A DNA stretch of 9,549 nt from an uncultured Alphaproteobacteria bacterium (lineage in GTDB: Bacteria; Pseudomonadota; Alphaproteobacteria; UBA7887): positions 1 through 9,549 of the forward strand of contig CAJWOI010000084.1 in NCBI GenBank assembly GCA_913044255.1. Direction: 5' to 3'. The position numbers were made by a program, and so were the translations under genes. The notes beneath the pieces are model-generated. The model worked only from the letters and a program-made list of their open reading frames with translations, was not told the DNA's origin and made no database searches. Shown one piece after another: positions 1-6,210 of the stretch (position 1 is the stretch's first letter; the number at the start of each line of letters is the position of its first letter).

Positions 1-352
1 GTCTATCTCCCACCTGAAGGAGAGTCAGCGGGAAAGGGAGCAGCATATGGAACGTTACGGCACCCTAAAGAACCGACTTCGTAAGGTTGGCATTCCGTTC
101 ATCGAGAACCCTAGCCATATCATACCAGTGATGGTAGGCGATCCCGTTTTATGCAAGCAAGCGAGTGATCGGCTGCTTGAGGTCCACGGTATTTATGTGC
201 AACCAATAAACTACCCAACGGTGCCACGCGGGACTGAACGGCTCCGCATCACGCCGTCGCCTTTGCATAGTGATGCAATGATGGAACAACTCGTTGCAGC
301 ACTCGAAGAGGTGTTCAAAAGATTACGTATCGAGACGGCGGTGGCGGCGTAA
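1..352 (+). CDS. hemA: 5-aminolevulinate synthase, C-terminal part (5' end outside window)
   Basis: This is the C-terminal end of the PLP-dependent enzyme that condenses glycine with succinyl-CoA to give 5-aminolevulinate, the first step of heme synthesis by the C4 (Shemin) route used by alphaproteobacteria. The reading frame is open from base 2, well before the first ATG at 47, and codes SISHLKESQREREQH ahead of that ATG, so 47 is an internal methionine and not the start. The visible part carries the strongly conserved ALAS tail: a PSHIIPVMVGDP stretch, then HGIYVQPINYPTVPRGTERLRITPSP, which includes the Arg-rich substrate/CoA-side segment, and finally the C-terminal helix. The PLP lysine and the cofactor-binding core lie outside the window. 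It ends with TAA at 350-352 and converges on the hydrolase gene 49 bp away. Identity is firm from the conserved tail. Nothing can be said of the missing N-terminal part. Confidence 0.95.
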   Translation, partial: SISHLKESQREREQHMERYGTLKNRLRKVGIPFIENPSHIIPVMVGDPVLCKQASDRLLEVHGIYVQPINYPTVPRGTERLRITPSPLHSDAMMEQLVAALEEVFKRLRIETAVAA

Positions 353-401
353 TAAGTTGGTTACTGAAGAGTGAACGGCCGCAAATATGTCGCACTTACT
401 T

Positions 402-1685
402 TTAGTTGATGATCGCTTGATACACGAGATTCCTTAAGAGCATTCTGTAATGTCCCCGGTGCGTTACTGACTGTGTCATCGATACGACAATTAGTTCTTC
501 TGTTGGATCAACCCAAAAGTACGTTCCGGCGTAGCCACCCCAAAAGTATTCTCCGGCAGATCCGGGCCATGCCGAGAGCCCGTTGGCCTCACGTACGCCA
601 AAACCAAGGCCGAACCCGTAACCGGGTCCAGGTAAATAATACGGTCCAGCACGGCTGATCGTTTCGTCGAGGTGATTGGCAGTCATGTATTCTACAGTCT
701 TCGGTCCGAGGATACGGACGCCTTCTAGTACGCCACCATTCAGCATCATTTGACAAAAGCGCAGATAATCACCTGCGGTGGAGACCAGTCCGTGCCCTCC
801 GGCCAGCATTTCCGGTTGTTTCATGACGTCAATGAGTTGAGGTTCGCCGGTATTCTCCAATGGTTCGGCGATACGCGACCAGTCTTTCTTGGGCACCCAG
901 AAACCAGTATCGAGCATGCCTAGCGGTTCAAATATTCCTTCCTTTAGAAACGAATTTAAGTTTTCCCCGGCAATCACTTCAATTAAATAACCGAGTACGT
1001 CCGTGGATCGACCATATTCCCAGTGCGTCCCCGGCTGATAAGCCAGCGGGAGTATCGATAAGCGGGTAACAAATTGATCGAGCGGAGTGTCTAAAGAGGT
1101 AATATTGGCTAGTCCGGATTGTTTCAGATTTTGCTTGGCAGGAGATTGTCCGAAAAATCCATACGTGAAACCTGAGGTATGTCGTAAAAGGTCATGAATC
1201 TTGATTGGTTGACTGGCGGGTATAATTTCGCTTCTACTAGTGTCTGTTTGTGGATTTTCGTCAGGCTTTGCAACCATCATGTTCGCGAGTTCGGGCAAAT
1301 ATTTCTCAACTGGCTCAGAAAGATAAAGCTCTGCCGCTTCATGAAGAATCATCGTGCCAACGCTTACGATGGGCTTGGTCATGGAATAGATGCGAAATAT
1401 TGAGTCGGTACGCATAGGCAGGTTAGCTGCGGCGTTTTGCATACCAAACGACTTGAAATATGCAAGCTTTCCGTGACGTGCTATTGCGATTACTGCTCCG
1501 GGGATGTGTTCGTCCGCTATGCCTTCCTCAAAAACCACGTCGATCCTCTGCAATTTTTGTGAAGAAAGCCCGACGTGCTCTGGCGTTGTCTCTGGCATCG
1601 GCGCCGAAATTGCAGGAGCTGAGCCTAGAAACAAGAGGACTAATGCTCCAGTCCAAAACCCACTTCTGATATCGCGATGTAGCAT
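402..1685 (-). CDS. Exported serine hydrolase of the beta-lactamase/esterase (class C, family VIII-like) fold
   Basis: A 427-residue protein of the Beta-lactamase (PF00144) superfamily, which holds class C beta-lactamases, DD-peptidases and family VIII esterases. Residues 1-28 form a Sec signal peptide (basic MLHRDIR, hydrophobic ALVLLFLGSAPAIS, cut near SAP), so it should act in the periplasm or outside the cell. Catalytic features: SxxK at S101-M-T-K104 (nucleophile and general base); a Tyr motif at Y224-G-R-S in the HWEYGRSTDVLG stretch; and a W382-G-G-Y-A-G segment in place of the KTG box, as in family VIII esterases. HTSGFTYG at 169-176 and GGHGLVSTAGDYLRF at 296-310 are also typical of EstB-like proteins. 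The substrate cannot be read from sequence; an esterase or peptidase is as likely as a beta-lactamase. The start is the first ATG before the signal peptide; its SD is weak (AGAAG about 12 nt upstream). It is divergent from the liv operon and convergent with hemA. Confidence 0.9.
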   Translation of the reverse strand: MLHRDIRSGFWTGALVLLFLGSAPAISAPMPETTPEHVGLSSQKLQRIDVVFEEGIADEHIPGAVIAIARHGKLAYFKSFGMQNAAANLPMRTDSIFRIYSMTKPIVSVGTMILHEAAELYLSEPVEKYLPELANMMVAKPDENPQTDTSRSEIIPASQPIKIHDLLRHTSGFTYGFFGQSPAKQNLKQSGLANITSLDTPLDQFVTRLSILPLAYQPGTHWEYGRSTDVLGYLIEVIAGENLNSFLKEGIFEPLGMLDTGFWVPKKDWSRIAEPLENTGEPQLIDVMKQPEMLAGGHGLVSTAGDYLRFCQMMLNGGVLEGVRILGPKTVEYMTANHLDETISRAGPYYLPGPGYGFGLGFGVREANGLSAWPGSAGEYFWGGYAGTYFWVDPTEELIVVSMTQSVTHRGHYRMLLRNLVYQAIIN

Positions 1686-1781
1686 TATCTTTTAGACTTC
1701 TACCTTCCGATATGGGTTCAGAATTCAATTATATTTAGTGTACCGGTTTGCGGCCTGCTTGGCGATTAAGCTGTGTTACTA

Positions 1782-1812
1782 CTTAATGGAATTAAACTAT
1801 CTTTCCATTAAG
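1782..1812. promoter_or_regulatory. Perfect 10-bp inverted repeat, candidate operator of the liv operon
   Basis: CTTAATGGAA (1782-1791) and TTCCATTAAG (1803-1812) are exact reverse complements separated by 11 bp, giving a 21-bp centre-to-centre distance, which is two helical turns. Such spacing suits a dimeric or tetrameric DNA-binding repressor or activator contacting one face. The right arm ends 2 bp before a TATAAA box, so a bound protein would overlap the promoter. As RNA it could also fold into a 10-bp stem with an 11-nt loop, but no U-tract follows (AGGGTATAAA), so a terminator is less likely. The regulator is unknown. Confidence 0.45.
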
Positions 1813-1820
1813 GGTATAAA
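1792..1820 (+). promoter_or_regulatory. Possible sigma-70-type promoter for the liv operon
   Basis: TATAAA at 1815-1820 resembles a -10 box. Seventeen bases upstream lies TTAAAC (1792-1797), a poor match to TTGACA that falls in the spacer of the inverted repeat. The weak -35 together with the overlapping repeat would fit an activator-dependent or repressor-controlled promoter. This is pattern matching only. Confidence 0.25.
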
Positions 1821-1904
1821 AGGTAATCTATTGTTACGTATCCAAGTTTCTTGCCGGCTCTATCGTAACGGAGTTTTCTGGAGGGGGTCGGCACGACGGC
1901 AAAC

Positions 1905-1967
1905 ATGCCCATTCCATGTATTTCAGGCATAATGGTCGATGGCTTATTTTATTCAGCAATTGGTTAA
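1905..1967 (+). other. Short 20-codon leader-like frame overlapping the livH start
   Basis: ATG 1905 opens a 20-codon frame (MPIPCISGIMVDG... to TAA 1965-1967) that overlaps the first 29 bases of livH in another frame. A purine-rich GGAGGGGGT (1880-1888) lies upstream, but its 16-nt gap to this ATG is longer than ideal. Six of the 20 residues are Ile, Val or Leu. It could be a leader peptide affecting livH translation, but chance is at least as likely. Confidence 0.15.
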
Positions 1968-2853
1968 TGGAATCACTCTTGGGAGCATTTATGGACTGAT
2001 AGCCATCGGATACACGATGGTTTATGGCATTATTGGAATGATAAATTTTGCCCATGGCGAGATTTACATGATCGGGGCTTTTCTGTCAGTGCTCACGTTC
2101 ACCATGTTGGGTGTCACAGGGGTTACTTGGATCCCGTTGGCACTAATAATGGTGTTGCTGGTGGCGATGCTCTTCACATCTGCTTATGGTTGGGCGGTGG
2201 AACGCGTTGCCTATCGACCACTGCGAGGATCGCACCGCCTAGCGGCTTTGATTTCAGCTATTGGAATGTCCCTGGCTTTGCAGAACTATGTATTGCTTAC
2301 TCAAGGGGCCGGAGTTAAGGCGATTCAGCCAATCATACGAGGTGGGATATCCTTGTATGAGAGCGGCAATTTCACAGTAACTCTCAGCTACGTTCAGATT
2401 TTCATCATTTTACTTACTGTAGTGCTAATGGCCGTTTTTGCGACCTTGATCGCAAGGACGGCCTTGGGTCGAGCTCAGCGCGCCTGCGAGCAAGACCGGG
2501 GTATGGCCACCTTGCTTGGTATCAATGTCGACCGCACTATTTCACTGACCTTTGTCATGGGTGCAATGCTTGCCGCGGTAGCAGGCCTAATGGTGACATT
2601 GTATTACGGCGTAATAGATTTCTTTATGGGGTTTGTGGCCGGACTCAAGGCATTTACTGCTGCAGTTCTAGGGGGCATTGGATCGCTCCCTGGGGCGATG
2701 TTGGGGGGAATGTTGTTGGGGTTGGTGGAAGCATTTTGGGCGGGATATTTTTCAGTTGAATATAAGGATGTAGCAGCGTTCGGTATTCTCGTTTTGGTTT
2801 TGATATTCATGCCGACGGGTCTACTTGGCCGTCCGGACATTGAAAAAGTTTAG
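1939..2853 (+). CDS. livH: Branched-chain amino-acid ABC transporter permease LivH
   Basis: First of the two inner-membrane permeases of a hydrophobic amino-acid uptake (HAAT) ABC importer; 304 residues, the usual LivH length. The N-terminus IQQLVNGITLGSIYGLIAIGYTMVYGIIGMINFAHGE (residues 5-41) is the LivH hallmark. About eight hydrophobic spans follow, and the cytoplasmic coupling loop RACEQDRGMATLLGINVDRTI (181-201) is the EAA-like element that docks on the ATPases. The GGIGSLPGAMLGG stretch (245-257) near the C-terminus is also typical. An in-frame TAA at 1930-1932 leaves ATG 1939 as the only usual start that keeps the family N-terminus. No good SD precedes it (only AGG at 1925-1927), while a strong SD-like string lies about 50 nt upstream. 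It is the first gene of the operon; livM begins 3 bp after its TAG. Confidence 0.95.
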   Translation: MAYFIQQLVNGITLGSIYGLIAIGYTMVYGIIGMINFAHGEIYMIGAFLSVLTFTMLGVTGVTWIPLALIMVLLVAMLFTSAYGWAVERVAYRPLRGSHRLAALISAIGMSLALQNYVLLTQGAGVKAIQPIIRGGISLYESGNFTVTLSYVQIFIILLTVVLMAVFATLIARTALGRAQRACEQDRGMATLLGINVDRTISLTFVMGAMLAAVAGLMVTLYYGVIDFFMGFVAGLKAFTAAVLGGIGSLPGAMLGGMLLGLVEAFWAGYFSVEYKDVAAFGILVLVLIFMPTGLLGRPDIEKV

Positions 2854-2856
2854 CCG

Positions 2857-4167
2857 GTGAACAATCAAAATTCCGTCAAACTGGGTAAACTAAGGACGAT
2901 GGCAGTCTTTACGGCCTTTAAAGAGGCTGGGCTGGCATCTCTGGTGGCGTTCCTGCTTGCCTTGCCGTTCATCGGGTTTCGTACCAACACCGCGGGGACT
3001 GGGCTGGATTTTGAGTTTCGCTGGGAAGCACTCGCCATCTCTGTCGCCATCGTATTTGTAGGCCGTTGTTTCTTAACCTCGACGCGCGGTTTATGGCAGC
3101 AGAGCCGATTGCATTTGCCCAGCTTCGGGTATTTGAGAACTGTCATCGATCGTAGGCGGGTCTCGTTTGCCGTAATGGTAGTGTTGGTTGCACTTTTATT
3201 CCCCTTTATGCCAGAGGTCGACCGTCGTGCGATTGATTTAGCTACTTTGGTGCTCATCTACGTGATGCTTGGATGGGGCTTAAATATCGTAGTTGGCCTC
3301 GCTGGTCTGTTGGATCTAGGGTACGTGGCGTTTTACGCCGTCGGCGCCTACACGTTTGCCCTTCTTGGTACCGTCTACGACTGGTCCTTCTGGAGTTGTT
3401 TGCCGATCGCAGGGGCTGTTGCCGCCATGTTTGGGGTTTTGCTCGGGTACCCTGTACTGCGTTTACGAGGTGACTATCTGGCAATAGTGACGTTGGGTTT
3501 TGGCGAGATCATTCGCGTTGTATTGACTAACTGGGTTGCTTTGTCTGGCGGCCCAAATGGTATAGCAGGTATTCCGAGACCCACATTGTTTGGTCTGGAA
3601 TTTACGCGTCGAACACGTGAGGGACACAGTTTTCATGAGTATTTTGATTTACCATTTTCGGGTGACCATCGAATTACGTTTCTTTACTACGTAATACTGA
3701 TACTGGCTCTTGTGACAAACGTTTTCGTGCTTCGGATTCGGAAACTGCCAATTGGCAGGGCTTGGGAGGCGCTTAGGGAAGACGAGATTGCGTGTCGCTC
3801 TCTCGGCATTAATCCGGTTAACACCAAATTGTCAGCGTTCGCATTAGGCGCGATGTTTGGTGGTTTGGCGGGATCATTTTTTGCCAGCCGAAATGGGTTT
3901 ATCAGTCCTGAAAGTTTCACTTTTATTGAATCGGCCATCATCCTATCGATCGTTGTACTTGGCGGCATGGGTAGTCAGATCGGGGTCGTATTGGCTGCTA
4001 CTGCAATAATTCTATTGCCCGAAGCTTTGCGAGAATTCTCTGAATATCGGATGCTCGTATTTGGCTTGGCGATGGTCTTAGTGATGCTCTGGCGGCCGCG
4101 TGGTTTGCTTGCTCGCCGAAAACCGACAATCACCTTACACCCAAGTGGTTCTAGATCATTACAATGA
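2857..4167 (+). CDS. livM: Branched-chain amino-acid ABC transporter permease LivM
   Basis: Second permease of the importer; 436 residues, close to the long form of LivM (E. coli LivM is about 425). Residues 1 to ~125 form the extra N-terminal membrane region seen in high-affinity LivM proteins (DUF3382-like), with hydrophobic spans near 25-40, 58-71 and 103-118. The permease domain starts near 127 with LATLVLIYVMLGWGLNIVVGLAG and GLLDLGYVAFYAVGAY. LRLRGDYLAIVTLGFGEI (201-218) and the coupling loop EALREDEIACRSLGINPVNTK (304-324) are family motifs. LWRPRGLLARRKP closes the protein. The start is the GTG at 2857, 3 bp after the livH stop, which suggests translational coupling. An in-frame ATG at 2899 (residue 15), with AGGA only 2 nt before it, is a less likely alternative. 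The stop overlaps livG by 4 bp (ATGA). Confidence 0.94.
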   Translation: MNNQNSVKLGKLRTMAVFTAFKEAGLASLVAFLLALPFIGFRTNTAGTGLDFEFRWEALAISVAIVFVGRCFLTSTRGLWQQSRLHLPSFGYLRTVIDRRRVSFAVMVVLVALLFPFMPEVDRRAIDLATLVLIYVMLGWGLNIVVGLAGLLDLGYVAFYAVGAYTFALLGTVYDWSFWSCLPIAGAVAAMFGVLLGYPVLRLRGDYLAIVTLGFGEIIRVVLTNWVALSGGPNGIAGIPRPTLFGLEFTRRTREGHSFHEYFDLPFSGDHRITFLYYVILILALVTNVFVLRIRKLPIGRAWEALREDEIACRSLGINPVNTKLSAFALGAMFGGLAGSFFASRNGFISPESFTFIESAIILSIVVLGGMGSQIGVVLAATAIILLPEALREFSEYRMLVFGLAMVLVMLWRPRGLLARRKPTITLHPSGSRSLQ

Positions 4168-5000
4168 CTGTCAATGAATTACTTAGGGTTGAACATTTGA
4201 CCATGCAGTTTGGTGGTCTAGCCGCAATTAACGATCTATCTTTTTCTGCAACCCAAGGGCAGATAACAGCGATTATTGGTCCAAACGGCGCAGGGAAAAC
4301 CACGGTTTTCAATTGTTTAACGGGTTTCTACAAACCCACGGTTGGTCGGCTAACCTTTACTGTTCAAGGCAAACAACCAGTGTACTTGGAGCGCATGGAT
4401 GGTTTCCGAATTGCGCGAGCTGGGATTGGTCGTACTTTTCAAAACATTCGGCTTTTCCCGGCCATGTCCGTTTTGGAAAATTTGATTGTGGCTCAGCATA
4501 ACGAACTTATGCGAGCGTCCCTGTTTTCCATCGCTGGACTACTGGGGTTGTCTCGCTATTACGATGCCGAGAATGAAGCCATTGAATTGGCTAAAAAATG
4601 GCTGGACCGAATTGGTCTTATTTCGGATGCGGATCGGCAAGCTGGCGAGCTGCCCTACGGGGACCAGCGGCGTCTGGAAATAGCCCGCGCAATGTGCAGT
4701 AAACCTGCTCTACTGTGTCTTGATGAGCCTGCGGCGGGACTTAACCGCAATGAATCAAGTGCGCTAAACGAGCTTTTGCGCGATATACGTGATACGCAGG
4801 GGATCGGCATCTTATTGATTGAGCATGACATGAGTGTTGTGATGAATATTTCTGATCACATTGTTGTGCTCGATTATGGCCGGAAAATTACGGATGGATT
4901 GCCCACGGTGGTTCGTCATGATCCTAGGGTAATTCGCGCTTATCTGGGCGAGGAGGAAGATTACAATGTAGACGCTTTCGAACCGGGTCAGCCATGTTGA
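4164..5000 (+). CDS. livG: Branched-chain amino-acid ABC transporter ATPase LivG
   Basis: One of two cytoplasmic ATPases that drive the importer; 278 residues. Motifs in order: Walker A GPNGAGKT (39-46); Q-loop Q93 within GRTFQNIRLF (89-98), a LivG signature; ABC signature LPYGDQRRLEIARA (163-176), where LivG normally has YGDQ or similar in place of SGGQ; Walker B LLCLDEPAAGLN with D187 and E188; and the switch histidine H221 in LIEHDMSVVM. The C-terminal piece after 240 (DGLPTVVRHDPRVIRAYLGEE) is the usual LivG ending. Its ATG overlaps the livM TGA by 4 bp, and its own stop overlaps livF by 7 bp, so the three genes should be made in balanced amounts from one message. All catalytic residues are present. 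Confidence 0.96.
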   Translation: MTVNELLRVEHLTMQFGGLAAINDLSFSATQGQITAIIGPNGAGKTTVFNCLTGFYKPTVGRLTFTVQGKQPVYLERMDGFRIARAGIGRTFQNIRLFPAMSVLENLIVAQHNELMRASLFSIAGLLGLSRYYDAENEAIELAKKWLDRIGLISDADRQAGELPYGDQRRLEIARAMCSKPALLCLDEPAAGLNRNESSALNELLRDIRDTQGIGILLIEHDMSVVMNISDHIVVLDYGRKITDGLPTVVRHDPRVIRAYLGEEEDYNVDAFEPGQPC

Positions 5001-5704
5001 GCCTACAAAATGTTGACAGTTTTTACGGTCAAATCCAGGCCCTGCGAGGTATTAACCTCCATGTTGATGCAGGGGAAATCGTGGCCATGGTTGGTGCTAA
5101 TGGTGCTGGCAAGTCAACCACCCTGATGACTATTTGTGGTGAGCCGCGGGCCAGAAGGGGACGGGTCGTATTTGATGGTAAGGACATAACCCGTGTGCCA
5201 ACTTTTCAGATCATTCGGAGTGGTCTCAGTCATTCTCCGGAAGGGCGACGGATCTTTGCACGTATGAGTGTGCTGGAAAATCTACAAATTGGTGCGGTGG
5301 CCGGCGATCCGTCACGTTTCAATAACGACCTAGGATTTGTTTTCGACTTATTTCCAATCTTGGGCGAACGGCGTCAGCAACGCGGAGGTACTTTGTCAGG
5401 CGGTGAGCAGCAAATGCTTTCTATAGCGAGAGCCTTGATGAGTCGTCCGCGATTGTTATTACTGGACGAGCCATCGTTGGGGTTGGCCCCAATGCTTGTG
5501 AAGCAGATTTTTGACGTCATTGGTCAAATTAACAAGGATCGAGGTGTCACCATCCTTTTGGTTGAACAGAATGTGCACCAATCCCTTCGCCTGGCGCACC
5601 GGGGTTATGTCCTGGCCAACGGTGAGATCATTTTGCACGGGCCTGGAGACGAATTATTGGCTAATCCGGACGTGCGGAATGCGTACCTAGAGGGCGGGAC
5701 GTAA
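4994..5704 (+). CDS. livF: Branched-chain amino-acid ABC transporter ATPase LivF
   Basis: Partner ATPase of LivG; 236 residues, the normal LivF size. Walker A GANGAGKS (34-41), signature LSGGEQQ (134-140) and Walker B LLLLDEP with D158/E159 are intact. Two positions differ from the general ABC pattern but are usual for LivF: SPEGRRIF (81-88) with Glu where the Q-loop glutamine would be, and VEQNV (190-194) with Gln192 where the switch histidine would be. The heterodimer may therefore rely on LivG H221 for one of its sites; this is an inference from family patterns. The start overlaps the livG stop by 7 bp (ATGTTGA). The small membrane gene begins 6 bp after its TAA. Confidence 0.96.
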   Translation: MLSLQNVDSFYGQIQALRGINLHVDAGEIVAMVGANGAGKSTTLMTICGEPRARRGRVVFDGKDITRVPTFQIIRSGLSHSPEGRRIFARMSVLENLQIGAVAGDPSRFNNDLGFVFDLFPILGERRQQRGGTLSGGEQQMLSIARALMSRPRLLLLDEPSLGLAPMLVKQIFDVIGQINKDRGVTILLVEQNVHQSLRLAHRGYVLANGEIILHGPGDELLANPDVRNAYLEGGT

Positions 5705-5710
5705 GAGCTC

Positions 5711-6055
5711 ATGTTAAACGTAGTTACGGCCGGTAATCCGGCGGTATTCTTGTTCATTACGGTGTTGCTTATTGGAGGCGCCGCACTTTTGACAGGTCGC
5801 GCGCTAGCTCGTTCCTGGAGGCCTATATGGCAAGTTGTACTGTCCTGCCTTGGTCTTGGCTTAGTGGACCGGTTCTTGGTTTATGCCTTATTTGATGGGT
5901 CTCTGGATTCGATCTCAGCCTATTTGTTCGATAGCTTGGTTATTACGGGTATTGGCACGTTCTGCTATCGAGTGGTGCATGTATCGATGGTTATTCAGCA
6001 GTACCCTTGGTTGTTCGAGCGTGCTAGTTCTTTGATGTATAGATCTCGACGCTAA
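5711..6055 (+). CDS. Small three-helix membrane protein in the liv operon (DUF6867-like), function unknown
   Basis: A 114-residue protein with three clear hydrophobic spans at about 10-31, 38-58 and 66-86. Between the first two lies GRALARSWRPIWQV (29-42), a basic, Trp-containing loop, and near the end QQYPWLFERASSLMYRSRR (96-114), an aromatic then basic cytoplasmic-looking tail. From memory this pattern (G-G-A-A-x-x-T-G-R-A-x-A-x-x-W-R-P, then D-R-F-L, then Q-Y-P-W-L-x-E-R) matches small proteins found right after livF in alphaproteobacteria and named DUF6867; that name should be confirmed by a profile search. It begins 6 bp after livF with no strong SD, so it is almost certainly co-transcribed and coupled. 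An accessory or assembly role for the transporter is a guess from position. Real gene status is well supported by the spacing and hydrophobic pattern. Confidence 0.82.
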   Translation: MLNVVTAGNPAVFLFITVLLIGGAALLTGRALARSWRPIWQVVLSCLGLGLVDRFLVYALFDGSLDSISAYLFDSLVITGIGTFCYRVVHVSMVIQQYPWLFERASSLMYRSRR

Positions 6056-6210
6056 GGGTGTCTTACAGTGGTCCCATTGTAAAACTTGGTTTTCTTCGGC
6101 GAGTGTCAAAACTAGAAAAGCGGCGAAATATAAGCTCTCGATTTGTCAGTTCAGTGCTGCATACTAGGGGTGCTTGGCCGTTATGAAGAAGTGGCAAGGG
6201 GGTAGATGAG
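6056..6210 (+). promoter_or_regulatory. livF-cluster to binding-protein intergenic region with imperfect hairpin
   Basis: This 155-bp gap separates the membrane/ATPase genes from the binding-protein gene. At 6063-6082, TTACAGTG and CATTGTAA can pair into an 8-bp stem with one G:U pair and a GTCC loop. A patchy T-rich stretch (GGTTTTCTT, 6088-6096) follows 5 nt later, so a weak terminator or an mRNA processing/stability hairpin is possible. TATAAG at 6129-6134 could be a -10 box but lacks a well-spaced -35. The gap fits separate or boosted expression of the periplasmic protein, which is normally needed in excess. Confidence 0.35.
6196..6203 (+). promoter_or_regulatory. Strong Shine-Dalgarno of the binding-protein gene
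   Basis: AAGGGGGT lies 7 nt before the ATG at 6211 and fixes that start. It is the strongest well-placed ribosome binding site in the liv cluster, where the other genes rely on short gaps or overlaps, which fits higher translation of the binding protein. Confidence 0.7.

Larger units (their letters stand above)
1686..1938. promoter_or_regulatory. Divergent intergenic control region between the hydrolase and the liv operon
   Basis: This 253-bp gap must hold the promoters of both the leftward hydrolase gene and the rightward liv operon. It contains the perfect 10-bp inverted repeat at 1782-1812, a TATAAA hexamer at 1815-1820, and a purine-rich SD-like string GGAGGGGGT at 1880-1888 that is 50 nt from livH, too far to serve its start directly. 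No long conserved protein-coding frame is evident here; the only short frame of note is a 20-codon one at 1905-1967. That this gap controls both genes is inferred from layout. Confidence 0.5.

Noticed and set aside
47..352. A 101-residue standalone gene starting at ATG 47
   Set aside because: The frame is open upstream to the window edge and codes conserved ALAS sequence, so this is the tail of hemA.
353..401. Terminator between convergent hemA and the hydrolase
   Set aside because: No convincing stem with a U-tract could be found in these 49 bases on either strand.
1738..1932. 64-codon plus-strand frame in the liv upstream region
   Set aside because: It crosses the inverted repeat and promoter-like sequence, has no SD at its ATG and no recognisable protein pattern.
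2604..3257. Open frames on the minus strand opposite livH and livM
   Set aside because: They are shadows of the membrane-protein genes, with no RBS and unnatural composition.
4650..4700. LivG ABC signature reads YGDQ instead of SGGQ
   Set aside because: This is the ordinary LivG form of the signature, not a mutation.
5561..5570. LivF lacks the switch histidine (VEQNV) and the Q-loop glutamine (SPEGRRIF)
   Set aside because: Both substitutions are usual for LivF proteins and do not signal a broken ATPase.
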